From UBA12087 sp964370815 (GTDB taxonomy: Bacteria > Chloroflexota > Anaerolineae > Anaerolineales > Villigracilaceae): DNA of 64,000 nt. The DNA lies in NCBI GenBank assembly GCA_964370815.1, contig CAYJKQ010000001.1, positions 372,001 through 436,000 of the forward strand, read 5' to 3'. Shown here piece by piece: positions 17,522-27,293 of this stretch. Each line of letters starts with the position of its first letter. Position 1 is the stretch's first letter. Both the position numbers and the translations under genes were made by a program. The notes beneath the pieces were generated by a model, which worked only from the letters and a program-made list of their open reading frames with translations, had not been told where the DNA came from and searched no databases.

Positions 17522-20083
17522 TTAATTAATATATTTTTTCTTCCACTCAAAAATCTTATTTAACGCTTCAATTGGCGATAGAGTATTCACATCAATGTTT
17601 ATAATCTCTACAATAAGTGGATTGGTTTCTGGGAATAAAGCAACCTGTTGAGCAACTATTGGATTTGAATTGATTGCCTGACCGGATGATCTTTCAAGCT
17701 CTTTCATGATTTCTTGCGCCCTTTGAATTGCAAGTGCTGGAAGCCCTGCCATTTGTGCAACATGTATACCGTAAGACTTATCTGCCCATCCTTTAATAAT
17801 TTTATGAAGAAATATAACTGCACCACCGCTTTCGGTAACTGCGACATTGTAATTTCTGACGCCAGGTAGTAAATCCGCTAATTTGGTTAATTCATGATAA
17901 TGGGTTGCAAATAACGTCTTGGAGCGTAAATTGGGGTGGTTATGGATAAATTCAATCACAGACCAGGCGATTGCAACACCATCGTAAGTGCTCGTTCCAC
18001 GCCCAAGCTCGTCGAGGATCAGAAGACTTTTTTCGGTTGCATTGTGTAAAATATTGGCAGTCTCAATCATTTCCACCATAAAAGTTGATTGTCCAGAGTG
18101 GATTTCATCCTGAGCTCCAATTCGAGTGAAAATGCGGTCAACAATACCTATTCGCGCAGAATCCGCTGGGACATAACTTCCCATTTGGGCAAGCAAAGTA
18201 ATAAGAGCAACCTGACGAAGGTACGTTGATTTCCCTGACATATTTGGACCAGTTATCACATGAATAATCTCGCCAGCTTCGAATTTGATGTCGTTTGGTG
18301 TAAACCTTTCACCTTCCAGGTTTTCAACAACAGGATGCCTTCCAGAAATTATTTCTAATGTATTGTCTGATAGGACAATTGGTCTTGAATAATTGTATAG
18401 GGAAGCGGTTTCGGCTAATGAGGAATAGACATCAAGTTTGGCGATTACTTTGGCTGTATCGAGTATTATTTCAGATGTTTTAGATAGTTGATTGCAAATC
18501 TCTTTATACAATCGCATTTCTATTTCATGAATGTGTTCTTCTGCGTTTAATACCAATATTTCATATTCTTTCATTTCCGGTGTTATATACCGCTCAGCGT
18601 TTACCAGGGTTTGTTTCCGAATATATTCTATAGGTATATTTGAACTATTGGAGTGTGTAATTTCAATGTAATAACCAAAGACTTTATTAAACCCGACTTT
18701 GAGCGATTTGATGCCTGTTCGCTCTCTTTCAATGCTTTCAAGGTTATTAATCCAATCCCGTGCATGCTGCGTAGTATTTGTTATTCCATCCAATTCTTCA
18801 GAATATCCACTTTTTAGGATCCCAGAATTCTGGATCGTAGCAGGAGGATCATCGGAAATCGAAGAATTTATAAGGGAAAATTCTTCATGACAAACAGACA
18901 GCTTATCTATATCCAATGCTGGATGGTTGGACAAATTACTTTTTGAAAGTAATTCTAATAATTCGGGTAAATATGCTAGAGCATCTTTGAAAGCCAATAA
19001 TTCGCGAGGTTGAATATTCCCAGTGATGATCCGATTTACGAATCGCTCCAAATCGATAAACTTTTTTTGTAGTGATCGAATTTCTGCTCTCAACATTCCA
19101 TTAGCATGGAAAAGACTTATACCATCCAGACGTAAATTGATTTGATCTGGATTAAGAAGAGGCTGGCTGATCCATTTTCGAAGAAGTCTTTTCCCCATAG
19201 GTGTGACAGTTTTGTCAATCAAACCAAGCAGGGACCCTTTTAATTCCCCGTTTAATGATTCTGTAATCTCAAGATTGCGTTGTGTTGGTGCATCTAAAAC
19301 CATAAAATCATTTAAACTATAAGTCTGGAGTCGTGTGAGAATTTGGAGTGTTGAAGCTGAATTTTCTTTTATATATTGCAATAAAGCTCCAGCTGCCCTA
19401 ATTCCCGCCGTCTTCCCTTGTAAACCAAAACCATCCAGAGAACTAGCAGAAAAATGACTCATGATAGTCTCTCGACATTTTCCAATTTCAAAATGCCAGG
19501 CACTCCATGGAGTAATATGTCCAGGAATGTCATTCACAAGGACTTGGGTGTCCGGGTGGATAATTTCTGCAGGGTGTAGACGTTTTATCTCAGAAAATAA
19601 AGCCGCATTCTCTGAAAAATCAAAAACTGTAACCGCAAATTCCCCGGTTGTAACATCTGCAAAAGAAACTCCTACTTTTTCATTTTCGATTACTACCGAA
19701 GCGAGATAATTATTCGATCCTTCATTGAGAAAATGGGGTTCGATTATTGTCCCCGGAGTTACAACTCGAACCACTTGTCGGGGGAAAATACCTTTCGCAG
19801 GTTGATTTCCAATTTGCTCGCAAATCGCCACATGATAGCCTTTTTCAACCAAACGAGCCAGATAATTATCAACAGCATGGTAGGGTATCCCCGCAAGAGG
19901 AGTTCGTATCCCTTTCCCGATAGGACGAGTGGTTAAAACAATATCTAATTCTCTTGAGGTTATTTCTGCATCTTCATCGAACGTTTCGTAAAAATCACCC
20001 AATCGGAAAAACAAAATAGCCTTTGGATACTGCCGTTTGATATCAAGATATTGCTGTCGTACTGGGGTTATATCATCGCTCAT
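17522..20083 (-). CDS. mutS: DNA mismatch repair ATPase MutS
   Basis: MutS1 recognises mismatches and loops and recruits MutL. The 853-residue length is standard. The N-terminal domain begins TPVRQQYLDIKRQYPKAILFFRLGDFYETF (two blocks), where the F-Y-E element makes the mismatch-wedging Phe-x-Glu. The C-terminal ATPase contains ITGPNMSGKSTYLRQVALI (Walker A), LLILDELGRGTSTYDG (Walker B and signature) and LFATHYHELTKL. The C-terminal tail ends shortly after a helix-turn-helix-like segment. No mutL is in the window. The gene is convergent with hppA and 46 bp downstream of the CAP-protein gene on the same strand. Confidence 0.97.
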   Translation of the reverse strand: MSDDITPVRQQYLDIKRQYPKAILFFRLGDFYETFDEDAEITSRELDIVLTTRPIGKGIRTPLAGIPYHAVDNYLARLVEKGYHVAICEQIGNQPAKGIFPRQVVRVVTPGTIIEPHFLNEGSNNYLASVVIENEKVGVSFADVTTGEFAVTVFDFSENAALFSEIKRLHPAEIIHPDTQVLVNDIPGHITPWSAWHFEIGKCRETIMSHFSASSLDGFGLQGKTAGIRAAGALLQYIKENSASTLQILTRLQTYSLNDFMVLDAPTQRNLEITESLNGELKGSLLGLIDKTVTPMGKRLLRKWISQPLLNPDQINLRLDGISLFHANGMLRAEIRSLQKKFIDLERFVNRIITGNIQPRELLAFKDALAYLPELLELLSKSNLSNHPALDIDKLSVCHEEFSLINSSISDDPPATIQNSGILKSGYSEELDGITNTTQHARDWINNLESIERERTGIKSLKVGFNKVFGYYIEITHSNSSNIPIEYIRKQTLVNAERYITPEMKEYEILVLNAEEHIHEIEMRLYKEICNQLSKTSEIILDTAKVIAKLDVYSSLAETASLYNYSRPIVLSDNTLEIISGRHPVVENLEGERFTPNDIKFEAGEIIHVITGPNMSGKSTYLRQVALITLLAQMGSYVPADSARIGIVDRIFTRIGAQDEIHSGQSTFMVEMIETANILHNATEKSLLILDELGRGTSTYDGVAIAWSVIEFIHNHPNLRSKTLFATHYHELTKLADLLPGVRNYNVAVTESGGAVIFLHKIIKGWADKSYGIHVAQMAGLPALAIQRAQEIMKELERSSGQAINSNPIVAQQVALFPETNPLIVEIINIDVNTLSPIEALNKIFEWKKKYIN

Positions 20084-20129
20084 GATTTCATTTTATTGTT
20101 AGCTGTAGATTTGGACAAGGGTAGAAAAT

Positions 20130-21125
20130 TTAATTGTCGATTTCTCTCCTACCGAGAAAAGTAAAGAAACCTGCCGAAAGCATGGTCAAGGATATGATAA
20201 TCATAAAAACAACATTATTCTTGATGGGTGATTTCTGGTTAGAAATAGCTGTTGGAGAAATAACAGTGTTCTTTTTTTGGGGTTGAGCTGTTTGAAATGG
20301 GCTAGGAGTGTGAGAAACACCCGTTGTTTGCATGGAGACAGGAAGTGTTGGAGTTTGTGAAAATTGTGGACGAATGAGTAATTTATCACCTACGTAGATG
20401 AAGTAGCTGTTTAATGAATTCATTTGGATTAACTCCTCTTGCGAGACATTGTAAACTTGGGCAATTGTCCAGACAGTATCTCCAATCTCAACGATGTGGA
20501 AAATTGAGCCATCATCTCCAGGTGTCGAAGTGATGATTTTTCTACCAAGAACTGGATAATAAGTTGGGAAAATTTCTCCAAATTGTGTGGGTACCGATCC
20601 ACTTGATGTGGATAATCCAACATCTATTGTATAGTAAATCATATCTCCAACTGCTGTTACTCCTGCCCCTATATCTTGAAGGGATGCAGAAAGCATTGTA
20701 TTCAAATGGGGAGAATCCAATTGCCAAATATTTACTGCATCAATTGCAGAAAGATTATTTCCAGAGATAATATTTTCTGAGAAATAGCCCCCCATACTTA
20801 GATCACCTGCTACAGAATAACCTGCCGAGAGGGCCCTTTGAAAAGGGCGGGAACCATCAGCGCCATAATGTGTGGTCGTGCCTATTGATGCCTGATAATC
20901 AGAATGGTTTTGTGCGATATACATAAGTGTTTGATTCACCTGGTAGACAGGTAATCCATGAGAGATTCGCAATGAATTTACAGCATTGATTAGATCTATT
21001 GAGCTTGAAGAGATTCTTGCTGATTGTCTCAAGTGTAGAATATATTTAGGAAGACTAATAGACGAGAAAATGATTACAGATAGACAAGTAACAATTAATA
21101 TCCCTTTATGACTTGAGTGATTCAT
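20130..21125 (-). CDS. Secreted or anchored CAP-domain protein with LysM and two membrane segments
   Basis: 331 residues. A signal-anchor helix lies at about 9-27. A CAP/SCP-like domain spans about 40-180 (INAVNSLRISHGLPVY, IAQNHSDYQA, GYFSENII and IWQLDSPHLNTMLSASLQDIG). A LysM module lies at about 205-250 (HIVEIGDTVWTIAQVYNVSQ, then LIRPQ). A Ser/Thr/Pro-rich linker is followed by a C-terminal hydrophobic helix (about 302-322) ending in basic residues. The layout suggests a cell-envelope protein that binds glycan through LysM. CAP domains have diverse roles, so the exact job is unknown. GAGGAAG precedes the ATG. The gene diverges from the acetyl-CoA pathway locus. Confidence 0.85.
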   Translation of the reverse strand: MNHSSHKGILIVTCLSVIIFSSISLPKYILHLRQSARISSSSIDLINAVNSLRISHGLPVYQVNQTLMYIAQNHSDYQASIGTTTHYGADGSRPFQRALSAGYSVAGDLSMGGYFSENIISGNNLSAIDAVNIWQLDSPHLNTMLSASLQDIGAGVTAVGDMIYYTIDVGLSTSSGSVPTQFGEIFPTYYPVLGRKIITSTPGDDGSIFHIVEIGDTVWTIAQVYNVSQEELIQMNSLNSYFIYVGDKLLIRPQFSQTPTLPVSMQTTGVSHTPSPFQTAQPQKKNTVISPTAISNQKSPIKNNVVFMIIISLTMLSAGFFTFLGRREIDN

Positions 21126-21245
21126 TGCTTCCTCAATTTAGGTTTTTTTGTACAAGATATATTGTAAGAAATGTAGCTTAAGTTGGACATATATCCCTCT
21201 TTAGAATGACAATACTCATAAAAATCACCTTGTTATGAGACTCAA

Positions 21246-21254
21246 TGCTATATT
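21246..21254 (+). promoter_or_regulatory. Possible extended -10 promoter upstream of CODH/ACS locus
   Basis: TGC-TATATT (21246-21254) is a TGn-extended -10 element about 110 bp before the first gene of the locus. A TTGTTA hexamer upstream is at a poor spacing (13 bp). This is a weak call, given only because an operon of this size needs a promoter in this gap. Confidence 0.3.
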
Positions 21255-21362
21255 AGTAGTAATTCTAAGTAAAATTATGATTACAAAAATTTTGTCATAG
21301 TTGTTTGGATAATAGCGAGATATTTATTTTATTGTAATACATATTGAATGGAGGTGTCTTAT

Positions 21363-21761
21363 ATGAAGACGAAAGTAATGGAACTTCCAGCGTTGTTTGG
21401 AGATCATCACGTAACTGAAGTTCGCCGAATACTGAATGAAATGCAGGGAGTCAAGGATATCTATGCAAGCAGCGGATTTGGGGTAGTCGAAATACAATAT
21501 GATGAAACAAAAGTTAATGATCTGGAATTACAAGTTAAATTAGATGACGCCGGATATACAGGGGATTTATTAACAAGAATTGAATCTGAAAAGGCAGAAA
21601 GCACAGGGGAAAATACAGAGATATATTTACGACATACAGCAGCCTATGCACAAACAAAATTGGTAGTAGGTTTTGGTCAAAATATTGGCAAGCAACATGG
21701 TCGTCCATTGTGGCCTTGCCCTGGAATGGGTCCCATCCGCAATGAAAATGAGGTAAAGTAA
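21363..21761 (+). CDS. HMA-like small protein preceding cooS
   Basis: 132 residues. I chose the ATG at 21363 because a strong GGAGGTG Shine-Dalgarno lies at 21350-21356, overlapping the alternative upstream ATG. Residues about 1-70 look like a ferredoxin-like heavy-metal-associated fold (beta-alpha-beta-beta-alpha-beta): a strand, then HHVTEVRRILNEMQGVKDIY, GFGVVEIQYDE and LQVKLDDAGYTGDL. The usual CxxC metal motif is absent and replaced by FGDHH. A second region of about 60 residues ends in PLWPCPGMGPI. It lies one base before cooS, so the two are certainly coupled. A metal-handling or partner-docking role for CODH is possible but inferred. Confidence 0.75.
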   Translation: MKTKVMELPALFGDHHVTEVRRILNEMQGVKDIYASSGFGVVEIQYDETKVNDLELQVKLDDAGYTGDLLTRIESEKAESTGENTEIYLRHTAAYAQTKLVVGFGQNIGKQHGRPLWPCPGMGPIRNENEVK

Positions 21762-21762
21762 A

Positions 21763-23775
21763 ATGCCAACAAAACGTACTCCTCAAGAACAAAGTATAGA
21801 TCCTGCTGCACAACAAATGCTTGTGCGGGCAGAAGAATTGAAAATTGAAACCGCATTCTCTCGCGCAGATGCGATGGCTGCCTGTAATATTGGCGCAGCA
21901 GGTATGTGCTGTAAGCAATGTGGAATGGGACCTTGCCGGTTAACTAAAGATGGTCAAGTGGGGGTTTGTGGTGCCACAATTGACACAATTCAGGCAAGAA
22001 ATTTAATTCGATCAATTGCAGCTGGCGCTGCAGCCCATTCGGATCATGGGCGCGATATGGCATTCACTTTAAAAGCAGTTGCAAATGGTGAAGCCGAAGG
22101 CTATATTATACGAGATGTGGCTAAATTGCGTAATATCGCATCTTTATATGACATAAATGTTGAAAAAAGATCCCCAGAAGAAATCGCAAATGACCTGGCG
22201 GATTTATATATTGCCCAATTTGGTCAGCAACGAGGCGAAGTTATTTCAACAAATCGAGCGCCAAAGAAAAGATTAAAAATTTGGCAAGAAAATGGGGTTG
22301 TACCACGTGGTATCGACCGAGAAGTTGTAGAATCTTTGCATCGCACCCATATAGGCGATGATCAAAATTATGAACATATTTTGCAACACGCCATCCGCAC
22401 TAGTTTATCAGACGGTTGGGGCGGATCAATGATAGCTACGGATGTTTCAGATATTCTCTTTGGAACCCCAGCCCCGATTTTGGGGCAAGCCAATCTAGGA
22501 GTTCTCAAAGACGATATGGTAAATGTGATTGTGCATGGACACGAACCAACCCTCAGCCAAATGATTGTGGCAGCTTCTCAAGATCCAGAAATTATTGAAT
22601 ATGCAAAAAAAACTGGAGCAAAAGGTATTTGTCTTTCTGGAATTTGTTGCACTGCAAACGAAATTCTTTTAAGGCAGGGAATACCAGCAGCAGGAAACTT
22701 TTTACACCAGGAACTGGCAATTTTAACTGGCGCTGTTGAGGCGATGGTCGTCGACGTTCAGTGTATCATGCAAGCTTTGGTAGACTTGGCATCAAATTTT
22801 CATACAAAAATTATTACCACTTCTCCTAAGGTGCAAATTACTGGCGCTACCCATATTGAGTTTGATGAACATAAAGCGCTTAGTATAGCGAAAACTATAT
22901 TGAAAGAAGCGATTGATAATTATAAAAATCGTGGTAAGACGGAAATTCCTAATATTATAGAAGATTTGATACCTGGATTTTCACATGAATATATTAATTA
23001 TATGCTGGGCGGAAGTTATCGGGCTTCATTCCGTCCTTTAAACGATGCGATAATATCTGGTCGTATCCGTGGAGTAGCAGCGATAGTTGGCTGCAATAAT
23101 CCTAGGACAAATCAAGATTATATATTTAACTATGTAACAAAAGCATTGCTCAAACAGGATGTTTTGGTGGTGCAGACAGGATGTGGAGCAATAGCGAGCG
23201 CCAAGCTTGGATTAATGTTGGGCGAAGCTGGTTTGAGTGAAGTAGGTCCAGGATTGCGTGAGATTTGTGAAACTATTGGTATTCCTCCAGTACTCCATAT
23301 GGGATCATGCGTAGACAACACCCGCATACTAACCGTTTTAACGCAAATTGTTGCAGAAGGAGGTTTAGGGGATGATATTGATCAAGTGCCTGCTGTCGGA
23401 TTAGCTCCTGAATGGATGAGTGAAAAAGCACTCTCGATAGGAACATACTGCGTAGCTTCGGGAGCTTATGTAATATTTGGAGGATCCTCACCTGTTAGTG
23501 GGATGCCGGATAGAGTTTCTGATAGTGACAAAGTTCTAAATTACATTAGTTCGGGTTGGGAAAAACTTTATGGCGGGAAGCTTGAGTTTATTTCAGATCC
23601 TGACGAAATGATAAAGGCAACTCTTGCTCATATCGATGCCAAGAGAGCTGCCCTCGGCATTCAGGAATATGATGCGTCTAAGTACGGAAGAAGTGGGGAT
23701 ACAAAAATGATCGCTTTGGAAGAACTTCCTCTGGCTGAGAAACGTAAAGCAATTTACGGAACAGCAGCAGATTAA
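21763..23775 (+). CDS. cooS: Anaerobic carbon-monoxide dehydrogenase catalytic subunit
   Basis: Ni-Fe CODH that reduces CO2 to CO for acetyl-CoA synthesis. 670 residues. The N-terminus carries the D-cluster and B-cluster cysteines: C41, C49, C50, C53, C58 and C69 (segment MCCKQCGMGPCRL). C-cluster ligands are recognisable in HGHEP (His), SGICCTANE, DVQCIMQ, VGCNNPR, TGCGA and MGSCVDNTR. The segments and spacings match the bacterial homodimeric enzyme (AcsA/CooS) rather than archaeal CdhA. Its partner AcsB follows 17 bp later. The two CooC ATPases at 37156-38732 are likely maturation factors. Confidence 0.97.
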   Translation: MPTKRTPQEQSIDPAAQQMLVRAEELKIETAFSRADAMAACNIGAAGMCCKQCGMGPCRLTKDGQVGVCGATIDTIQARNLIRSIAAGAAAHSDHGRDMAFTLKAVANGEAEGYIIRDVAKLRNIASLYDINVEKRSPEEIANDLADLYIAQFGQQRGEVISTNRAPKKRLKIWQENGVVPRGIDREVVESLHRTHIGDDQNYEHILQHAIRTSLSDGWGGSMIATDVSDILFGTPAPILGQANLGVLKDDMVNVIVHGHEPTLSQMIVAASQDPEIIEYAKKTGAKGICLSGICCTANEILLRQGIPAAGNFLHQELAILTGAVEAMVVDVQCIMQALVDLASNFHTKIITTSPKVQITGATHIEFDEHKALSIAKTILKEAIDNYKNRGKTEIPNIIEDLIPGFSHEYINYMLGGSYRASFRPLNDAIISGRIRGVAAIVGCNNPRTNQDYIFNYVTKALLKQDVLVVQTGCGAIASAKLGLMLGEAGLSEVGPGLREICETIGIPPVLHMGSCVDNTRILTVLTQIVAEGGLGDDIDQVPAVGLAPEWMSEKALSIGTYCVASGAYVIFGGSSPVSGMPDRVSDSDKVLNYISSGWEKLYGGKLEFISDPDEMIKATLAHIDAKRAALGIQEYDASKYGRSGDTKMIALEELPLAEKRKAIYGTAAD

Positions 23776-23792
23776 CCCCGGGAGATTTCATT

Positions 23793-26060
23793 ATGTCACG
23801 TTATATTGCCACTAGAGCTATACGCGGAGCTTCCGCACTTGTTACTGAAGCAGAACTTATGCTTCGAAAAGCTATTCATGAAAAAGGCGAGGAAACCAAG
23901 GTTGCCTTTCCAAATACGGCATATTTTATGCCGACAATTTTAGGGATGACAGGTCAGACAGTTGAAACCCTTGGTCAATTGGAACCGGCACTTCTACATG
24001 CTCGCGAATTGTTACATCCTATGCCTGCGAATAATAAATGGACACCTTATCTGGGGGAAACACTGGATAGTGGTATGGCTACTTTACTTGCTGCTGAGGT
24101 GATTGAGGCTATTCGTTTTGTTTATGGTTTACAACCTGAAAAAATGGATGGATTTCACCTTGCTGGCGGAACATCGTATAGTGAATCTAACGGAACCGGG
24201 CACCTTAATGGTCCAATAGATGATATCCAACTCAGATCATGGGGTATTCAATTAGTCGATGGACGCATGCCTGGTTTTGCTGCAATTGTTGGTTGTGCCA
24301 AGTCAAATGAAGTTGCGGTTCAGATTGTCCGTGAACTTCAAAAACGTAATATTTTGACGTTCCTATCCGGCAATGTAAATGGCAGAAGTATTATTCATCA
24401 ATTAAACGAGGAAGGTGTTGAATTAGGGTATGATACCTACACAGTTCCATTTGGTACAGATACTTTAAGCGCAATTTATGCTCTTGGCTTTGCGACAAGA
24501 TCTGCATTGACCTTTGGTGGACTCAAGCCAGGTATGGCACGTGAGATACTTTTATATAATAAAGAGCGTGTTTTTGCATTTGTCTTGGCATTGGGTGAAG
24601 TAGATGATTTAAAATATGCAGCTGCAGCTGGAGCAATTAATTTTGGATTCCCAGTAATTGCAGATACAGTTATTCCTGAGATCCTTCCAACTGGCGTAAC
24701 TACCTATGAGCATGTCGTGAGTATGCCATTTAATCAAATTGATGGAAAAGACGATTTGGAACGCGCGGAACGTCTGGTGCAAAAATGTATTGAGATCAGG
24801 GGTGTAAAAGTAAAGGTTTCGAATGTTCCAGTCCCAGTTCCTTATGGCTCTGCATTTGAAGGCGAAGTTGTCCGGAAAGCGGACTTGCGAGTCGAATTTG
24901 GAGGAAAATACTCAAGAGCCTTTGAATATTTATATATGAGTAAACTGGAAGATGTAACCGATGGCAAGATTGAAATAGTAGGCAATAGTTTTAAAGATAT
25001 TCCTCCACAAGGATCTATGGATATTGGAATAGTCATCAAAGTTGCTGGACGGCAGATGCAGCAGGATTTCGAACCAGTTTTGGAAAGGCAGATTCACTAT
25101 TTTATTAATGGTGCTTCAGGAATTCAGCACGTAGGACAACGTGATATCGCTTGGATCCGGGTTTCTAATGGAGCGGCTGAAAAAGGTTTCGACTTGGAGC
25201 ATTTTGGAAAAATATTGCATGCACGATTTCATGAAGATTTTGGTGCGATAGTCGATAAAGTTCAAGTCACAATTTACTCAGATCCCGAGAAAGTCCAAGA
25301 GTGGTTGACAAAAGCGCGCGAAGCATATGATTTTAGAAATAAAAGATTAGCAGATCTTACAGATGATAAAGTTGATGAGTTTTATTCATGTACTTTATGT
25401 CAATCATTTGCACCTAACCATGTTTGTGTTGTAAGTCCCCAAAGACTTGGTTTGTGTGGAGCTTACAACTGGTTGGATTGTAAAGCCTCATTCAGTATTA
25501 ATCCAACAGGACCCAATCAGCCTATTAAATTAGGTAAACCAATAGATATGGTTAAAGGTTATTGGGAAGGAACTAATAGTTATGCAAAAATTGGTTCCCA
25601 CGATGTAGTAAACGAAGTAGCCATGTATTCTATTATGGAAAACCCGATGACAGCATGCGGTTGCTTCGAGTGCATTGTTATGTTGATCCCAGAAGCAAAT
25701 GGTGTGATGATTGTAAGCCGGGAAGATACTTGCATGACTCCTGCAGGAATGACTTTTTCGACTCTAGCTGGTATAGCTGGAGGCGGATTACAAACACCAG
25801 GAGTGATGGGTGTTGGCAAATTCTATTTGATTAGCCCTAAGTTCATTTCAGCGGAAGGTGGTTTCACGCGGGTTGTATGGATGAGTAAAGTCCTAAAGGA
25901 ATCTATGGCTGATGAGTTGCTAATGGTTGCCAATCGTGAAGGCGACCCTGATTTGATCAGCAGGATAGCAGATGATAGTTGTGCAAACACAGTCGATGAA
26001 TTGCTTGCATGGATGGAGGAACATAACCACCCGGCATTAACTCTTGATCCGATGTTTTAA
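23793..26060 (+). CDS. acsB: Acetyl-CoA synthase (CO-methylating), full-length bacterial type
   Basis: Condenses CO, a corrinoid-bound methyl and CoA at the Ni-Ni-[4Fe-4S] A-cluster. The 755-residue length includes the N-terminal CODH-interacting domain missing from archaeal CdhC. The A-cluster ligands are C533, C536, C545 and C555 for the [4Fe-4S] cubane and C622-G-C624 for the proximal and distal Ni. The spacing is identical to the Moorella enzyme, offset by 27 residues. GGGAG precedes the ATG. A 15 bp inverted repeat follows the stop, separating this gene pair from acsD. Confidence 0.97.
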   Translation: MSRYIATRAIRGASALVTEAELMLRKAIHEKGEETKVAFPNTAYFMPTILGMTGQTVETLGQLEPALLHARELLHPMPANNKWTPYLGETLDSGMATLLAAEVIEAIRFVYGLQPEKMDGFHLAGGTSYSESNGTGHLNGPIDDIQLRSWGIQLVDGRMPGFAAIVGCAKSNEVAVQIVRELQKRNILTFLSGNVNGRSIIHQLNEEGVELGYDTYTVPFGTDTLSAIYALGFATRSALTFGGLKPGMAREILLYNKERVFAFVLALGEVDDLKYAAAAGAINFGFPVIADTVIPEILPTGVTTYEHVVSMPFNQIDGKDDLERAERLVQKCIEIRGVKVKVSNVPVPVPYGSAFEGEVVRKADLRVEFGGKYSRAFEYLYMSKLEDVTDGKIEIVGNSFKDIPPQGSMDIGIVIKVAGRQMQQDFEPVLERQIHYFINGASGIQHVGQRDIAWIRVSNGAAEKGFDLEHFGKILHARFHEDFGAIVDKVQVTIYSDPEKVQEWLTKAREAYDFRNKRLADLTDDKVDEFYSCTLCQSFAPNHVCVVSPQRLGLCGAYNWLDCKASFSINPTGPNQPIKLGKPIDMVKGYWEGTNSYAKIGSHDVVNEVAMYSIMENPMTACGCFECIVMLIPEANGVMIVSREDTCMTPAGMTFSTLAGIAGGGLQTPGVMGVGKFYLISPKFISAEGGFTRVVWMSKVLKESMADELLMVANREGDPDLISRIADDSCANTVDELLAWMEEHNHPALTLDPMF

Positions 26061-26067
26061 TTTTAAA

Positions 26068-26103
26068 ATGGATAAGTAATGATTTTGTTCATTACTTATC
26101 CAT
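26068..26103 (+). terminator. 15 bp perfect inverted repeat after acsB
   Basis: A perfect 15 bp stem (26068-26082 with 26089-26103) with a 6 nt TTTTGT loop lies 7 bp past the acsB stop. Only ATAGATTTTC follows, so the U-tract is weak. It could be a partial terminator setting the AcsB:AcsCD ratio, or a 3'-end stabilising hairpin. The following 214 bp up to acsD is AT-rich and contains no clear promoter. Confidence 0.65.
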
Positions 26104-26317
26104 ATAGATTTTCATTGTTAGTTGAAAAGAAAATTCTCGCGAAGAAAGAAACAATTATTGATTCTTCACAAAATATAATAAAAAATATAGCAATGAAGAA
26201 AGATAGATTATTGGGATCAATAGTAGATCAAGAGTATTGTCAATAAATCTATTCAACAAGTAAATCATAGATATTTAGTGTCTTCGTTTTATTTTAATAT
26301 GAGAGGAGTAAAGAATA

Positions 26318-27280
26318 ATGCCAATCGAAATTCCAATGGATAAATGGCCTGGATCTGTAAGAGCTGTTACACTAGGCGCGACCTCCAAAGAAGGGGGAAC
26401 TCGAAAGAATACAGTCACTGTTGGTGGAGAAAAGACCTTGCCTTTCCTGCAATTTGAATCTCCAACTCCGAATAAACCAGTCGTAGCGATAGAAATAAAA
26501 GACCACAAACCTGAAGATTGGTCTCCTTTATTGGTAGATATTTGGGGAGAAGCTATGTCAAATCCAGCTGAGTGGGCACTTGCAGCAGAAAAAGCTGGTG
26601 CTGAGATTATAGTCTTAGCTTTAAGTGCTAATGATGAAACAGGCAACCAAACAACCGCTGAAAAAGCGGTAAGTTCTGTGCAATCTGTTTTAAAAGCTTC
26701 TGGATTACCATTAATAGTGTTCGGACCTGGACAAGTGGATCTGGACAATGAACTACTAGTTCCAATTTCAGAAGCCACAAAAGGTGAGAAAATAGTATTA
26801 GGAATTTGCGAAGACAAGAATTACAGGACCATTGTTGCGACAGCAATGGCGAATGGGCACCTTGTAACAGCCCGTACGCCAATGGATGTGAACCTTTCTA
26901 AACAATTGAATATCCTTATAACGGATATGGGAATGCCAGCGGACCGTGTTCTAATGGATCCTACTACAGGGGCTCTTGGTTATGGAATTGAATATGGTTA
27001 TTCTGTTATGGAACGGTTGAGGTTGGCAGCTCTTCAAGGTGATGCAATGACCCAACTTCCCATGATCGTGACACCGGGTTTTGAAGCCTGGAAAACAAAG
27101 GAAGCCAAGGTCGGTGAGGGTGTTCCCCCATCGTGGGGAGATTGGGAAGAAAGATCTATTAATTGGGAGACATTGACAGCAATATCGTTGGTTCAAACCG
27201 GAGCTGACATAGTTGTTCTTCGTCACCCCGAAAGTGTTAGAAGAGTTAAATATGCAATCGATGATCTAATGATGGCCTAA
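26318..27280 (+). CDS. acsD: Corrinoid/iron-sulfur protein small subunit AcsD
   Basis: Small TIM-barrel subunit of the CFeSP that, with AcsC, binds the corrinoid and carries the methyl group from AcsE to AcsB. The 320-residue product begins MPIEIPMDKWPGSVRAV and contains the family segments FESPTPNKPVVAIEIKD, VDIWGEAMSNPAEWALAA, ITDMGMPADRVLMDPTTGAL (two blocks) and IEYGYSVMERLRLAAL. GAGAGGAG lies about ten bases before the ATG. It is followed 13 bp later by acsC. Confidence 0.96.
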   Translation: MPIEIPMDKWPGSVRAVTLGATSKEGGTRKNTVTVGGEKTLPFLQFESPTPNKPVVAIEIKDHKPEDWSPLLVDIWGEAMSNPAEWALAAEKAGAEIIVLALSANDETGNQTTAEKAVSSVQSVLKASGLPLIVFGPGQVDLDNELLVPISEATKGEKIVLGICEDKNYRTIVATAMANGHLVTARTPMDVNLSKQLNILITDMGMPADRVLMDPTTGALGYGIEYGYSVMERLRLAALQGDAMTQLPMIVTPGFEAWKTKEAKVGEGVPPSWGDWEERSINWETLTAISLVQTGADIVVLRHPESVRRVKYAIDDLMMA

Positions 27281-27293
27281 AGGAGAATAAGAT

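Noticed and set aside
21348..21362. Upstream ATG for the HMA-like protein
   Set aside because: It overlaps the GGAGGTG Shine-Dalgarno that serves ATG 21363.
26275..26817. 180-codon minus-strand frame over acsD
   Set aside because: Antisense shadow of acsD with no initiation signal.
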